Numbered from the stretch's first letter, positions 41,329 through 50,445 are shown. The stretch is DNA of 64,000 nucleotides from an uncultured Porphyromonadaceae bacterium (GCA_946414395.1 CAMKOE010000003.1:46347-110346); one strand, 5' to 3'. Numbers and translations: made by a program. Notes: generated by a model from the sequence alone, not told the origin.

Positions 41329-41360
41329 ATTTCCTGGACGGGGCACTATCCCCTACTCCA

Positions 41361-42326
41361 TCACTCCTTATTGCCGTCGGAGCCGAAGAGTTCCTTGATT
41401 CCACCGATCGAGCCAAGCAGATTGGTAGCCTCATAGGGCAGATAGACCGTCTTGGTCTTGTCGCCGCTGGCCACGGTGTCGAGCATCTGGATGTACTTCT
41501 GTGCCAGCAGGTAGTTGGCAGGATTGGTGCTCTGCCCCACTGCCTGGGTGATCTTGTCGATGGCGATAGCCTCGGCCTCGGCCTTGCGGATGCGTGCCTG
41601 AGCCTCACCCTCGGCGCGCAGGATCTCAGTCTGCTTGTCGGCCTCGGCCTGGTTGATGCGAGCGGTCTTCTGGCCCTCGGACTGAAGGATGGCGGCCTGT
41701 TTCTGACCCTCACTGGTCAGGATGGTGGCACGCTTGTTGCGCTCGGCCTGCATCTGCTTCTCCATGGCCTGGAGAACGGTTTGAGGCGGCTGGATGTCCT
41801 GCAACTCAACGCGGTTGACCTTGATACCCCACTTGTTGGTAGCGTCATCAAGGACGGCACGCAGTTTGGAGTTGATGGTGTCACGCGACGTCAGCGTCTG
41901 GTCTAATTCCAGTTCGCCGATGATGTTACGCAGCGTGGTCTGGGTCAATTTCTCGATTGCGTTAGGCAGATTATTGATTTCATACACAGCCTTGAACGGG
42001 TCAACGATCTGGAAATACAGCAGTGCATTGATCTGGGTGAGCACGTTATCCTTGGTGATCACGTTCTGCTTGTCAAAGTCATAGACTTGTTCACGCAGGT
42101 CGATGGAATTGGTGGTACGATAACGGCCGTGCTCATAGGCTATAATCGTCTTGGGGCGGTCGATAAACGGGATAATCAGGTTGATACCAGGCTTGAGCGT
42201 GGCATAATACTTTCCTAGGCGCTCGATGATTTTGGTCTCGCTCTGTGGGATAATCACGAGTGCGCTCTTGACAAGAATCAAGGCCAAGAGAATAATGACG
42301 ATGAGAAAAATTGATAATGCTGACAT
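41361..42326 (-). CDS. SPFH/Band 7 (stomatin-like) membrane protein
   Basis: This 321-residue protein has an N-terminal membrane helix (IFLIVIILLALILVKSALV), then the SPFH domain: VIIPQSETKIIERLGKY, PGINLIIPFIDRP and DNVLTQINALLYFQIVDP. A long Ala/Glu/Lys-rich coiled coil follows (about residues 190-260: SEGQKQAAILQSEGQK, AEADKQTEILRAEGEAQ) and a C-terminal tail. This is the stomatin/QmcA type that forms membrane microdomain rings. It is encoded directly downstream of nfeD, the classical slipin-NfeD pair. Confidence 0.92.
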   Translation of the reverse strand: MSALSIFLIVIILLALILVKSALVIIPQSETKIIERLGKYYATLKPGINLIIPFIDRPKTIIAYEHGRYRTTNSIDLREQVYDFDKQNVITKDNVLTQINALLYFQIVDPFKAVYEINNLPNAIEKLTQTTLRNIIGELELDQTLTSRDTINSKLRAVLDDATNKWGIKVNRVELQDIQPPQTVLQAMEKQMQAERNKRATILTSEGQKQAAILQSEGQKTARINQAEADKQTEILRAEGEAQARIRKAEAEAIAIDKITQAVGQSTNPANYLLAQKYIQMLDTVASGDKTKTVYLPYEATNLLGSIGGIKELFGSDGNKE

Positions 42327-42418
42327 ATCGTTATAGTGTTACACAGTTAATAAAATCATTAAAAAAAACAGTTTCATGCAGTTGATTATGCCATGATAAC
42401 CGGCACTGGGGACAAGAT

Positions 42419-42871
42419 TCAGTCGATAGGCTCGACAGTGAGGATGATGCTGTCCATCTTGACGACGCGCACTCGCGTGCCTTTATCAATGGCGACGCCG
42501 TCCACACTGGTCGATTTCCAGTCATCGCCATCAATGGCGACGCGCCCATAGCCTCCAGCCTCGATGGGCTCACTCACACGACCCACCTGGCCAATCATGG
42601 CATCGGCATTGCTGAGGCGCTCGCGCTGGGGTTTGTGCAACTTCCTGATGAGCGCGGGACGCACCAGCAGCAGACTAAGGGCCGAAACAACGGCAAAGGC
42701 GACAATCTGCCACGTGAGCGACAAGCCGCAACCAGCCAGGATAGCCGAAACAGCAGCGCCAATGGCAAAACACAAAATGAAGAAATCACCCGAAGATAAT
42801 TCCAGGATTAGACACAAGATGGAAATAATTACCCAAATGAGCCATAAGTTAGATGTGAAATACTCAATCAT
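42419..42871 (-). CDS. NfeD family membrane protein
   Basis: This 150-residue protein starts at ATG 42871 (MIEYFTSNLWLIW). Two to three transmembrane helices (about residues 8-25, 30-48 and 50-68) include CLILELSSGDFFILCFAIGA, the NfeD-type motif. A C-terminal OB-fold follows with MIGQVGRVSEPIEAGGYGRV and VRVVKMDSIILTVEP. NfeD short forms pair with stomatin-like SPFH proteins and shape membrane microdomains. The gap to the SPFH gene is 92 nt on the same strand. Confidence 0.9.
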   Translation of the reverse strand: MIEYFTSNLWLIWVIISILCLILELSSGDFFILCFAIGAAVSAILAGCGLSLTWQIVAFAVVSALSLLLVRPALIRKLHKPQRERLSNADAMIGQVGRVSEPIEAGGYGRVAIDGDDWKSTSVDGVAIDKGTRVRVVKMDSIILTVEPID

Positions 42872-42964
42872 AATATAACCTGTTTTTAAAGTTCTGTTTT
42901 CTGTTATCTGAATGATGTTCGATACCTTTTCTCGTCTAGGAGACATACTAGGTTAAGATTTCCC

Positions 42965-42996
42965 CAAAGGTAGGACTTTGTCTTTAAATCTGCAAA
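42965..42996 (-). promoter_or_regulatory. Promoter for the nfeD-SPFH operon (TTTG-N20-TACCTTTG)
   Basis: Reverse-strand TTTG (42993-42996) and TACCTTTG (42965-42972) are exactly 20 nt apart. The leader to the ATG at 42871 would be about 90 nt. Confidence 0.65.
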
Positions 42997-43342
42997 TTTT
43001 ATGCCAAAAATCACGCAAAAAACTCTAGCAATTGGCCGAATGCTCCAGGATTTTTAATTCTCAGCGGGTTAAAATAGCGTTTTGGGCTGTTTTTCAGCGA
43101 TTTTTGTGTTTTTGGAAAAATCTCAGAAAAATTCGGGTAGGGGAGAGATGGCCTCATATTCCGCCAAAACGCCATTCAACACCTCCCATCGCTCAAGAGC
43201 GCCCTCAACCAGGCGATCATGACAGGCAAGAGCACCTCTCAATCCCACTGGCACATTTCAATCAAGAACGCGTGACCAGGGCAACGAGAATCAAGGCGCA
43301 TAATTATTGGCGTAATATGTTCATTTTATAAAAATAAAGTGC

Positions 43343-43350
43343 TATCTTTG
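43343..43350 (+). promoter_or_regulatory. -7 box (TATCTTTG) for ybeY and downstream genes
   Basis: TATCTTTG lies 28 nt before the ATG at 43379 and probably drives ybeY-mnmG and perhaps apt-uvrC. Confidence 0.5.
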
Positions 43351-43378
43351 TCTCCCGTTTTTGAAACGCATCAGTGAA

Positions 43379-43819
43379 ATGACAGAAATCAATTACATGA
43401 CCCAAGGAACAGCCGAGATGCCACGCCTCAACCAGGACGCGGTGCGCGACTGGATTATCGAGGTGGCCCGTCAACATGGCCAGAAGGTGGGGTGCTTGAC
43501 CTACGTCTTCTGTGACGACGAGTATATCCTCAAGACCAACCGGGAGTTTCTGGGACATGACTACTACACCGACATCATCACCTTTGATTACACCAACTCG
43601 AGGCACATCGCCGGTGACATGGTCATCTCGCTCGACACGGTAAGCAGCAATGCCGAGATGTTGAAGGCTCCCTACCAAACTGAACTCATGCGCGTCATCA
43701 TCCATGGCGTGCTGCACCTGTGCGGCATCAATGACAAGGGGCCCGGTGAGCGCGAAATCATGGAACAGCACGAGAACGACGCACTGGCCCTGCTCCCCGA
43801 AAACGTATTCCAGAAATAA
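43379..43819 (+). CDS. ybeY: Endoribonuclease YbeY (rRNA maturation)
   Basis: This 146-residue protein is the metal-dependent RNase for 16S rRNA 3' maturation and ribosome quality control. The core reads YVFCDDEYILKTNREFLGHD, YTDIITFDY and the metal motif HGVLHLCGINDK. In E. coli the motif is HxxxHxxxxxH; here the first two His are kept and the third is Asp, a variant I associate with Bacteroidetes. The track start at 43361 is TTG; ATG 43379 is used. It is followed by mnmG after 5 nt. Confidence 0.92.
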   Translation: MTEINYMTQGTAEMPRLNQDAVRDWIIEVARQHGQKVGCLTYVFCDDEYILKTNREFLGHDYYTDIITFDYTNSRHIAGDMVISLDTVSSNAEMLKAPYQTELMRVIIHGVLHLCGINDKGPGEREIMEQHENDALALLPENVFQK

Positions 43820-43824
43820 TTTAA

Positions 43825-45702
43825 ATGAGAAGCAACTATGATGTCATAGTGGTTGGGGCCGGTCATGCCGGTTGCGAGGCAGCATGTGCTGCGGCCCGCC
43901 TGGGTTCAACGACCCTGCTCATCACTATAGACATGAACAAGATTGCCCAGATGAGTTGCAACCCTGCCGTGGGCGGCATCGCCAAGGGGCAGATCGTCCG
44001 CGAAATTGACGCCCTGGGCGGACAGATGGGCATTGTCACCGACCGCAGCAGCATCCAGTTCAGGATGCTCAACCGCAGCAAGGGGCCCGCCATGTGGAGC
44101 CCGCGCTCACAGAGCGACCGCCAGCAGTTCATCCTGGAGTGGAGACAGATACTCGAGAACACGCCCAACCTGTTCATGTGGCAGGATTCGGTCGTTGAAT
44201 TCATCATCGAGGGTGGGGTAGTGAAGGGTGTCAAGACAGCCCTGGGCATCCAATTAGAGGCAAAGGCTGTCGTTCTCACCGCCGGCACGTTCCTCAACGG
44301 ACTGATGCATGTGGGGACCGTTAAGACACCCGGCGGACGCGTGTCGGAGCCTCCCGCAAGAGGCATCACCGAGCAGTTATCGTCGCTAGGATTCACCGTG
44401 GGCCGCATGAAGACCGGCACACCGCCGCGCCTCGACGAGCGCAGCATCGACTTCTCGCAATGCATCAAGCAGGAAGGGGAGAGCGATTTCCACCATTTTT
44501 CTTTCTTGCCTGGCATCAAGAGCCAACTGCCGCAACGTCCATGCTGGATCGTCCACACCAACGAGCAAGTGCATCAAGTGTTGCGTGAAGGCCTGCCCCA
44601 ATCACCGCTCTATAACGGGCAAATCACCAGCATCGGGCCTCGCTACTGCCCCAGTATCGAGACCAAGATTGTGACATTTGCCGACAAGACATCCCACCAA
44701 CTGTTCATCGAGCCCGAGGGCGCGAACACCCACGAGATGTACCTCAACGGTTTCTCGTCGTCGCTGCCGTGGGAAGTCCAGATCGAGGCCCTGCGCCACA
44801 TCCCCGCACTGAGGGACGTGCACGCCTTCAGGCCCGGATATGCCATCGAGTATGACTTCTTTGACCCCACCCAGTTGACCCACACTCTGGAGTCAAAACT
44901 CGTCAAGAACCTGTTCCTCGCCGGTCAGGTCAATGGCACGACAGGATATGAGGAAGCAGCAGGACAGGGGCTCATCGCAGGCATCAACGCCCACCAAAAC
45001 GTGTCAGGCGGCGAACCGTTCACCCTGGCGCGCAACGAGGCCTACATCGGCGTCCTCATCGACGACCTTGTGACCTGTGGAGTGGACGAACCATACCGCA
45101 TGTTCACATCGCGAGCCGAGCACCGCATCCTGCTGCGGCAGGACGATGCCGACATGAGACTCACCGAGAAAGGCTACAGACTGGGGCTGGCCAGCAGAGA
45201 GCGCTATGAACTCATGGTGTCCAAACGCCAACAGATTGACAACCTCAGCGCCTTCTGCCGCGACTATACCGTCAAGGCCGCGCTCATCAACCCCACGCTC
45301 CAAGCCCTAGGCATGCAGCCCTTGACACAGGGTCAGCGGCTGCACGACCTGCTGCTGCGCCCCCAACTCAACATGGCCATTCTCGCCGACGCGCTGCCCG
45401 ACTTGCAGGCGCACCTCGACTCCATCGAGGCCGCACGCCGCGAGGAAATCATCGAGGCCGCCGAGATAGCCATCAAGTACCGTGGCTATATCGAGCGAGA
45501 GACCCTCATCGCCGAGCGCGTCGCACGGCTCGACAACGTGACGCTCAAGGGCAAATTTGACTACAGCCAGATACACCAGATATCCACCGAGGCACGACAG
45601 AAGTTACAGGCCATCGACCCCGAAACAGTAGGGCAGGCTTCACGCATCCCTGGCGTGTCTCCCAGCGACATCAACATCCTGCTCGTCCTGCTGGGCAGAT
45701 AA
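43825..45702 (+). CDS. mnmG: tRNA uridine-5-carboxymethylaminomethyl modification enzyme MnmG (GidA)
   Basis: The 625-residue FAD protein, with MnmE, modifies wobble U34 of several tRNAs. The N-terminal Rossmann motif is DVIVVGAGHAGCEAACAAAR; further signatures are SCNPAVGGIAKGQIVREIDALGG, TAGTFLNGLMHVG, FTSRAEHRILLRQDDADMRL and the C-terminal helical domain ending GVSPSDINILLVLLGR. Length is standard. It lies 5 nt after ybeY. A perfect parS site lies just downstream, in keeping with the frequent location of gidA close to oriC and parS. Confidence 0.98.
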   Translation: MRSNYDVIVVGAGHAGCEAACAAARLGSTTLLITIDMNKIAQMSCNPAVGGIAKGQIVREIDALGGQMGIVTDRSSIQFRMLNRSKGPAMWSPRSQSDRQQFILEWRQILENTPNLFMWQDSVVEFIIEGGVVKGVKTALGIQLEAKAVVLTAGTFLNGLMHVGTVKTPGGRVSEPPARGITEQLSSLGFTVGRMKTGTPPRLDERSIDFSQCIKQEGESDFHHFSFLPGIKSQLPQRPCWIVHTNEQVHQVLREGLPQSPLYNGQITSIGPRYCPSIETKIVTFADKTSHQLFIEPEGANTHEMYLNGFSSSLPWEVQIEALRHIPALRDVHAFRPGYAIEYDFFDPTQLTHTLESKLVKNLFLAGQVNGTTGYEEAAGQGLIAGINAHQNVSGGEPFTLARNEAYIGVLIDDLVTCGVDEPYRMFTSRAEHRILLRQDDADMRLTEKGYRLGLASRERYELMVSKRQQIDNLSAFCRDYTVKAALINPTLQALGMQPLTQGQRLHDLLLRPQLNMAILADALPDLQAHLDSIEAARREEIIEAAEIAIKYRGYIERETLIAERVARLDNVTLKGKFDYSQIHQISTEARQKLQAIDPETVGQASRIPGVSPSDINILLVLLGR

Positions 45703-45704
45703 TT

Positions 45705-45720
45705 TGTTCCACGTGAAACA
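45705..45720. other. parS: parS-like centromere site 1
   Basis: TGTTCCACGTGAAACA lies between mnmG and apt and matches the 16-bp parS consensus TGTTNCACGTGAAACA at every position; it is palindromic except for one base pair. ParB binds such sites to load SMC and segregate the origin region. Confidence 0.85.
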
Positions 45721-45746
45721 TTTTAAACATAAAATATTGATTTACA

Positions 45747-46280
45747 ATGAATAAGCAAGAATTAGAGAAAGTAAAAAGTGTGGTGCGCAACGTGCCAGAC
45801 TTTCCCGTGCCAGGCATCCAGTTCAAGGACCTGACCACTGCATTCAAGGACCCCGAGGCACTACAGATTATGACCCGAGCCATGACCGACCTCTATAAGG
45901 ACAAGGGCATCACCCGCGTGGTGGGCATCGAGGCCCGCGGCTTCATCGGCGGCGCCATCCTGGCCACACAGTTGAACGCCGGTTTCGTCCCCCTGCGCAA
46001 GCCCGGCAAACTCCCTGCCGAAGTCATCCAGAAGTCCTACAGCAAGGAATATGGAACCGACACCATCGAGGTTCACAAGGACGCCATCACGCCCGACGAC
46101 GTTGTGGTCATCCATGACGACCTGCTTGCAACGGGCGGAACCATGCTGGCTGCCTACGAGTTGGTGAAGTCGATGAACCCCAAGAAGATCTACATCAACT
46201 TCATCTGCGACCTTGAAGTCCTGCACGGCCGCGAAGTCTTCCCCGACGACGTCGAAGTCACCTCACTGTTCACGTTCTAA
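45747..46280 (+). CDS. apt: Adenine phosphoribosyltransferase
   Basis: The 177-residue enzyme converts adenine and PRPP to AMP in purine salvage. It begins with the Apt-type NVPDFPVPGIQFKDLTTAF and has VVGIEARGFIGGAI, the hood loop FVPLRKPGKLP and the PRPP motif VVVIHDDLLATGGTMLAA. Length is normal. It lies 44 nt after mnmG, the gap being occupied by the parS site, and 21 nt before uvrC. Confidence 0.97.
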   Translation: MNKQELEKVKSVVRNVPDFPVPGIQFKDLTTAFKDPEALQIMTRAMTDLYKDKGITRVVGIEARGFIGGAILATQLNAGFVPLRKPGKLPAEVIQKSYSKEYGTDTIEVHKDAITPDDVVVIHDDLLATGGTMLAAYELVKSMNPKKIYINFICDLEVLHGREVFPDDVEVTSLFTF

Positions 46281-46301
46281 CAAGGCAATGCCGACCGAAA
46301 G

Positions 46302-48140
46302 ATGAATGACAAACTGAAACTCAAACTGTCGCTGCTCCCCGATGAACCGGGCGTTTACCGCTACCGTAATCGGGAGGGCACCATCATCTACGTCGGCAAG
46401 GCCAAGAACCTCAAGCGACGCGTCAACTCCTACTTCAACCGTGAGCACTCCTCGCTGCGCACCACCATGCTCGTGCGCAATATCGCCGACATGGAGTACA
46501 CCGTGGTCAACACCGAGGAGGAGGCCCTCGACCTCGAGAACGCACTCATCAAGGAGTACCAGCCGCGTTACAACGTCCTGCTCAAGGACGACAAGAGTTA
46601 TCCCTGGATATGCGTCTCGGGCGAACTCTATCCTCGTGTCTATATCACCCGCGATGCCCGCGCCAAGGGCGACCGCTACTACGGTCCCTATCCCAAAAGC
46701 GAAGTCGCCAAGGTGCTTATCGACACCATGCGCCAGATTTACCCCCTGCGCACATGCAGGCTACATGTTTCACGTGAAACAATCGAGCAAGACAAGCACC
46801 GCCTGTGCCTGCAATACCACATCCACCGCTGTGAGGGATGCTGCAAGGGGCTCGTCTCGCCCGAGCGATACGGACAATACATCAGCGAGATACGCCAGAT
46901 ACTCAACGGCGACACCCACGTGCTCATGGATGTGCTCATGCAGCAGATGCAGGAACTCGCCAGCGAGTTGCGCTTTGAGGAAGCCGAGGTCATCAAGCGG
47001 CGATACAAACTGCTGGAGCACGTGCGCCGGCGCTCGGTCATCGTCAGCCCAGGCATACACAACATCGACGTGTTCGGCCTGCTGCGCGACGACGACGCGG
47101 CGTGGGTCAACTTCATGCACGTGCGGGGTGGGGCAGTGGTGCAGTCCCTGACGCTGGAGTACCGCCTCTCGACGCGTGACGAAACCGATGCCGAGATCAT
47201 GTCGATGGCCATCGCCGAGGTCCACCAGCGCTTTGCCGAGACCTACAAGCGCGACCGCGTCACCGAGGCCATGGTCAACGTCATCCCCGATGTCGAGTTC
47301 ACAGGACTCGCGTGCTCGATCCCGCAGCGCGGCGACAAGAAGAAACTGCTCGATATCGCCGTCAAGAATGCCCTGCAGCACCGCACCGACCGCCTGCGCA
47401 TGATGGAGAAACTCAACCCCGAGCAACGCACCACGCGCACGCTGACGACCATGCAGCGCGACCTCAGGCTCAACGTGCTTCCACGCCACATCGAGTGCTT
47501 TGACAACAGCAACATCAGCGGTTCAAGTCCTGTGGCCTCATGCGTCGTGTTCCGCAATGCCAAGCCCTCCAAGAAGGAGTACCGCCACTTCAACATCAAG
47601 ACCGTGGAGGGTGCCGACGACTTCGCCTCGATGCGTGAAGTTGTCACACGGCGCTACAGCCGCCTAGTGCAGGAGGGCGAGGAACTTCCCCAACTACTCA
47701 TCGTGGACGGTGGCAAGGGGCAGGTGACGTCGGCCATCGAGGCCCTGGACGCCATCGGCCTGCAGGGCCAGATAGCCGTTGTGGGCATCGCCAAGCGCCT
47801 CAACGAGGTCTATTTCCCGGGTGACAGCCTGCCGCTGTTCATCGACAAGAACAGTGAGACGCTACACGTCATCCAGCGCCTGCGCGACGAGTCCCACCGC
47901 TTTGCCATCACCTTCCACCGCAAGCAGCGCAGCAAGGGGCAAGTGCACAGCGCCCTGGACGACATTCCCGGCATCGGACCCAAGACCCGCACAACGCTGC
48001 TCAAGCACTTCAAGTCGCTCAAGCGCATCCGCGAGGCCAGCGAGCAGGACCTGGCCACCGTCATCGGCCCAGCCAAGGCCCAGCAACTCATCCAGGCCCT
48101 ACATCAAGCCGACGCGCCTGCTGGCAGCGACAACGCCTGA
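46302..48140 (+). CDS. uvrC: Excinuclease ABC subunit C
   Basis: This 612-residue nucleotide-excision-repair nuclease makes both incisions with UvrAB. The N-terminal GIY-YIG domain (PGVYRYRNREGTIIYVGKAK) carries the 3'-incision site. The UVR domain is near residues 200-235 (MQQMQELASELRFEEAEVIK). The RNase H-like domain has ECFDNSNISGSSPVASCVVF and LIVDGGKGQVTSAIEAL. The C-terminal (HhH)2 reads DDIPGIGPKTRTTLLKHFKS. A perfect parS palindrome is embedded in its coding sequence at 46767-46782. Confidence 0.97.
   Translation: MNDKLKLKLSLLPDEPGVYRYRNREGTIIYVGKAKNLKRRVNSYFNREHSSLRTTMLVRNIADMEYTVVNTEEEALDLENALIKEYQPRYNVLLKDDKSYPWICVSGELYPRVYITRDARAKGDRYYGPYPKSEVAKVLIDTMRQIYPLRTCRLHVSRETIEQDKHRLCLQYHIHRCEGCCKGLVSPERYGQYISEIRQILNGDTHVLMDVLMQQMQELASELRFEEAEVIKRRYKLLEHVRRRSVIVSPGIHNIDVFGLLRDDDAAWVNFMHVRGGAVVQSLTLEYRLSTRDETDAEIMSMAIAEVHQRFAETYKRDRVTEAMVNVIPDVEFTGLACSIPQRGDKKKLLDIAVKNALQHRTDRLRMMEKLNPEQRTTRTLTTMQRDLRLNVLPRHIECFDNSNISGSSPVASCVVFRNAKPSKKEYRHFNIKTVEGADDFASMREVVTRRYSRLVQEGEELPQLLIVDGGKGQVTSAIEALDAIGLQGQIAVVGIAKRLNEVYFPGDSLPLFIDKNSETLHVIQRLRDESHRFAITFHRKQRSKGQVHSALDDIPGIGPKTRTTLLKHFKSLKRIREASEQDLATVIGPAKAQQLIQALHQADAPAGSDNA
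46767..46782. other. parS: parS-like centromere site 2, inside uvrC
   Basis: TGTTTCACGTGAAACA is a perfect 16-bp palindrome identical to the B. subtilis parS consensus. It lies inside uvrC (encoding FHVKQ in one frame) 1.06 kb from site 1. A match at all 16 positions inside a coding region is unlikely by chance. Confidence 0.85.
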
Positions 48141-48219
48141 GCCCGTCCCAGAGCGCCCAAAATGGCCTACAAGGATTAAAAACAAGAGATTAACCACTGG
48201 AAACCCGAAACTATTTTCC

Positions 48220-48227
48220 TATCTTTG
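48220..48227 (+). promoter_or_regulatory. -7 box (TATCTTTG) for nadK; near-leaderless
   Basis: TATCTTTG ends 5 nt before the ATG at 48233, so the mRNA should begin at or within a nucleotide or two of the start codon. Confidence 0.55.
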
Positions 48228-48232
48228 CAGGC

Positions 48233-49099
48233 ATGAAACGAGTGGTCATCTTCGGAAACAACTTTCAGCAGGACGAAGCCAGCAAGGTCTTGTCGCTGCT
48301 GGAATACCTGCGGCAACGGGGCTTGAGTGTTGCCGTTGAGCAGCAGTACCTCCAATACCTTGTCGGACAGCGGGACGATGACGGCTATGCCTCATTTGAC
48401 CCCAACCACGTCCCTGATGCCGACATGGCCCTGTCGCTGGGAGGCGACGGCACGTTCCTCACCACCGTGATGTGGGTATCGCGCCAGGGAATGCCCATCC
48501 TGGGCATTAATCTGGGGCACCTGGGCTACTTGACCGCCGGCCGCCTGGACGAGAACAGCAACGTGATTGACGACATCCTGGCGGGCAATTACCGCATCGA
48601 GGAGCGCACGATGCTGCAAGTGACGTGCGACATGGTGGATATCCAGCACCCGTGGGCACTCAATGAAGTCGCCATCCTGCGACACGACACATCATCGATG
48701 CTCGACATGCAGACGCGCCTGCGCAGCCACGACTTGACGACCTACCGCGGCGACGGCCTCATCGTGAGCACCCCGACAGGCTCCACCGCCTACAACATGA
48801 GCGTGGGCGGCCCCATCCTGGAGCCCACCACATCGTGCCTGGTGCTGTCGCCCATCTCGCCCCACTCGCTGACGATGCGCCCGCTGGTGGTGAGAGACGA
48901 CAGCGAGATCGTGATACGCACCCTCTCGCGGGCCTCACACTACGAGGTGAGTATCGACGGCGAGGTGACGTTGTGCCCCACCGGCTCGACGTTGACCATC
49001 GCCCGCTCGCCACATTGCGCGCGAGTCGTCCAGCGACAGAGCAACAACTTCGCCAACACATTGAGGCAGAAACTCCTTTGGGGCACCGACCAGCGCTAA
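48233..49099 (+). CDS. nadK: NAD kinase
   Basis: The 288-residue enzyme phosphorylates NAD to NADP. Family motifs: ALSLGGDGTFLTT (GGDG), LGINLGHLGYLT, ALNEVAILRHD (NE/D motif) and GDGLIVSTPTGSTAYNMSVGG, then SLTMRPLVV and a C-terminal strand with VSIDGEVTL. Length matches bacterial NadK. It is probably transcribed from its own promoter just ahead of the ATG and terminated by the strong hairpin at 49121-49166. Confidence 0.97.
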   Translation: MKRVVIFGNNFQQDEASKVLSLLEYLRQRGLSVAVEQQYLQYLVGQRDDDGYASFDPNHVPDADMALSLGGDGTFLTTVMWVSRQGMPILGINLGHLGYLTAGRLDENSNVIDDILAGNYRIEERTMLQVTCDMVDIQHPWALNEVAILRHDTSSMLDMQTRLRSHDLTTYRGDGLIVSTPTGSTAYNMSVGGPILEPTTSCLVLSPISPHSLTMRPLVVRDDSEIVIRTLSRASHYEVSIDGEVTLCPTGSTLTIARSPHCARVVQRQSNNFANTLRQKLLWGTDQR

Positions 49100-49120
49100 G
49101 GACCTGCCAGGGCAAAAATA

Positions 49121-49166
49121 CAAGAGAGAGGGCAACGGCGTGACTGTTGCCCTCTCTCTTGTGTTT
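49121..49166. terminator. Bidirectional rho-independent terminator after nadK
   Basis: CAAGAGAGAGGGCAAC and GTTGCCCTCTCTCTTG form a perfect 16-bp stem with a 9-nt loop, flanked by AAAAATA and TGTTTT so that each direction has a T-rich tail. It lies between the ends of nadK and the leftward glycosyltransferase gene. Confidence 0.85.
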
Positions 49167-49184
49167 TGATTACTTCAGGCCTTG

Positions 49185-50324
49185 TTACTTATCATAAAGC
49201 CTGCGGTGGGTCAATACCGAGCGATAGATGTGGATCATGTGATCGGCAAGAATCTTGCCCGTGAACCGTTCGGTGTTGGCACGCGCGGCCTTGAGCAAGG
49301 CATTACGCTTGTTCTCGTCTTCAAGCACGTCGCTCAGGCGGTCAGCACCGTCGCTGAAGTTGTCATAGTAGATCACACCATCGCCGCCAAACTCGCGAGC
49401 CCTGGGCGAGTCCTTGCAGATGACAAGCGCACCGCTGCGCTGAGCGTTCAGGATCTTGTAATTGTCGCGCATGCGGTCGGTCCTGGGGATGATGACCGCC
49501 TGGGCCATGGCGACAACAGCCGTGAGTTCGGACTGGTGGACCTTGTCAATCTGCTTGAAGCGGTGGAAGATGTGCAATTCATGAGCCTGCTCCTTGATCA
49601 CGTGATCAAAGTGGTCGGTGCGGTAGCCGAGCATGACAAAGGAAATCTTGGAATTGCGCAACTCGTGAATCAGTTCCATGGCTTCCTTGATATTGTCTTC
49701 CTCATTAAAGCGTCCCTTGTAGAGGACAAAGCGCTCGGGAAGGTGATACTTTTCGCGCAGGATCTCATACATATTCTTGGGCACAGAATCATCACAGCCA
49801 TCATAGAAGCAAGGGTGAACGACCTCCACATTGTCGGGAGAAACGTGATAGTGGTCAATGATCGTCTGGCGATCCACCTCGTTAAGGGCAATCACGCGCT
49901 TGGCAATCTTGCAGGAACGGCGCGCACTGCGCTGCAGCAGCATGCGCTTCCACCAGTTGGCGCGACGATACAGGGGATCGGTCATGGTGAAGACCGTCGG
50001 GAAATTACTGCCGTCAAATCCCGAAGGCACACCGTCATCAATCGCGTGGAACGTGTTCACACCATGGGCCTTGGCCGAGCGTACGACGCCCTTGCCCGTG
50101 TACCACCGCCTCTTGTTGTGGATGTAACTGCGAGGATACTTTACCCTCACGCTATCCTCATTGTACAACGCGGTGAGTCGTTTATTCTGTTCATGTTGAG
50201 GGGAATACAGAATATAATAGTTGTCAGGATAATTTGTAGCCAGTGCCTTGATCAGGATACGTCCATAGTAGGATGTATCGTTATTGTCCATGATGATACG
50301 GTGGCCACTGTAACCTACTACCAT
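49185..50324 (-). CDS. Glycosyltransferase (GT-B fold, GT4-like)
   Basis: This 379-residue protein has an N-terminal MVVGYSGHRIIMDNNDTSYY loop, a mid-region HAIDDGVPSGFDGSNFPTVF and RVIALNEVDRQTIIDHYHV, and a C-terminal Rossmann part with RFVLYKGRFNEEDNIKEAME, VVAMAQAVIIPRTDRMRDNY and GALVICKDSPRAREFGGDGV. The usual GT4 EPFG motif is not seen; PRTDRMRDNYKILNAQRSG occupies the region. It probably transfers a sugar to an envelope glycan. It is monocistronic between nadK and a DUF4923 gene, with reverse-strand -7 box TAAATTTG at 50386-50393. Confidence 0.82.
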   Translation of the reverse strand: MVVGYSGHRIIMDNNDTSYYGRILIKALATNYPDNYYILYSPQHEQNKRLTALYNEDSVRVKYPRSYIHNKRRWYTGKGVVRSAKAHGVNTFHAIDDGVPSGFDGSNFPTVFTMTDPLYRRANWWKRMLLQRSARRSCKIAKRVIALNEVDRQTIIDHYHVSPDNVEVVHPCFYDGCDDSVPKNMYEILREKYHLPERFVLYKGRFNEEDNIKEAMELIHELRNSKISFVMLGYRTDHFDHVIKEQAHELHIFHRFKQIDKVHQSELTAVVAMAQAVIIPRTDRMRDNYKILNAQRSGALVICKDSPRAREFGGDGVIYYDNFSDGADRLSDVLEDENKRNALLKAARANTERFTGKILADHMIHIYRSVLTHRRLYDK

Positions 50325-50445
50325 AAGTCGTCTTATTAATTATTTGTTAATAATATTCGTTTTAGTTGGTATCGTTTTAAACATGCAAATTTACTATTTT
50401 TTTCTTTTCCATGCCTTATTTTCCATCTTTTTTCTCAAGAAACAC

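Larger units (their letters stand above)
42872..43378. other. 507-bp divergent intergenic region
   Basis: It holds the nfeD promoter (42965-42996) on the reverse strand and the ybeY -7 box TATCTTTG (43343-43350). The middle 300 bp shows no convincing ORF, hairpin or tRNA. Confidence 0.5.

Noticed and set aside
42872-43378. Replication-origin candidate near the parS sites
   Set aside because: The gap is AT-richer and divergent, but no cluster of TTATNCACA-like DnaA boxes or dnaA/dnaN gene is visible.
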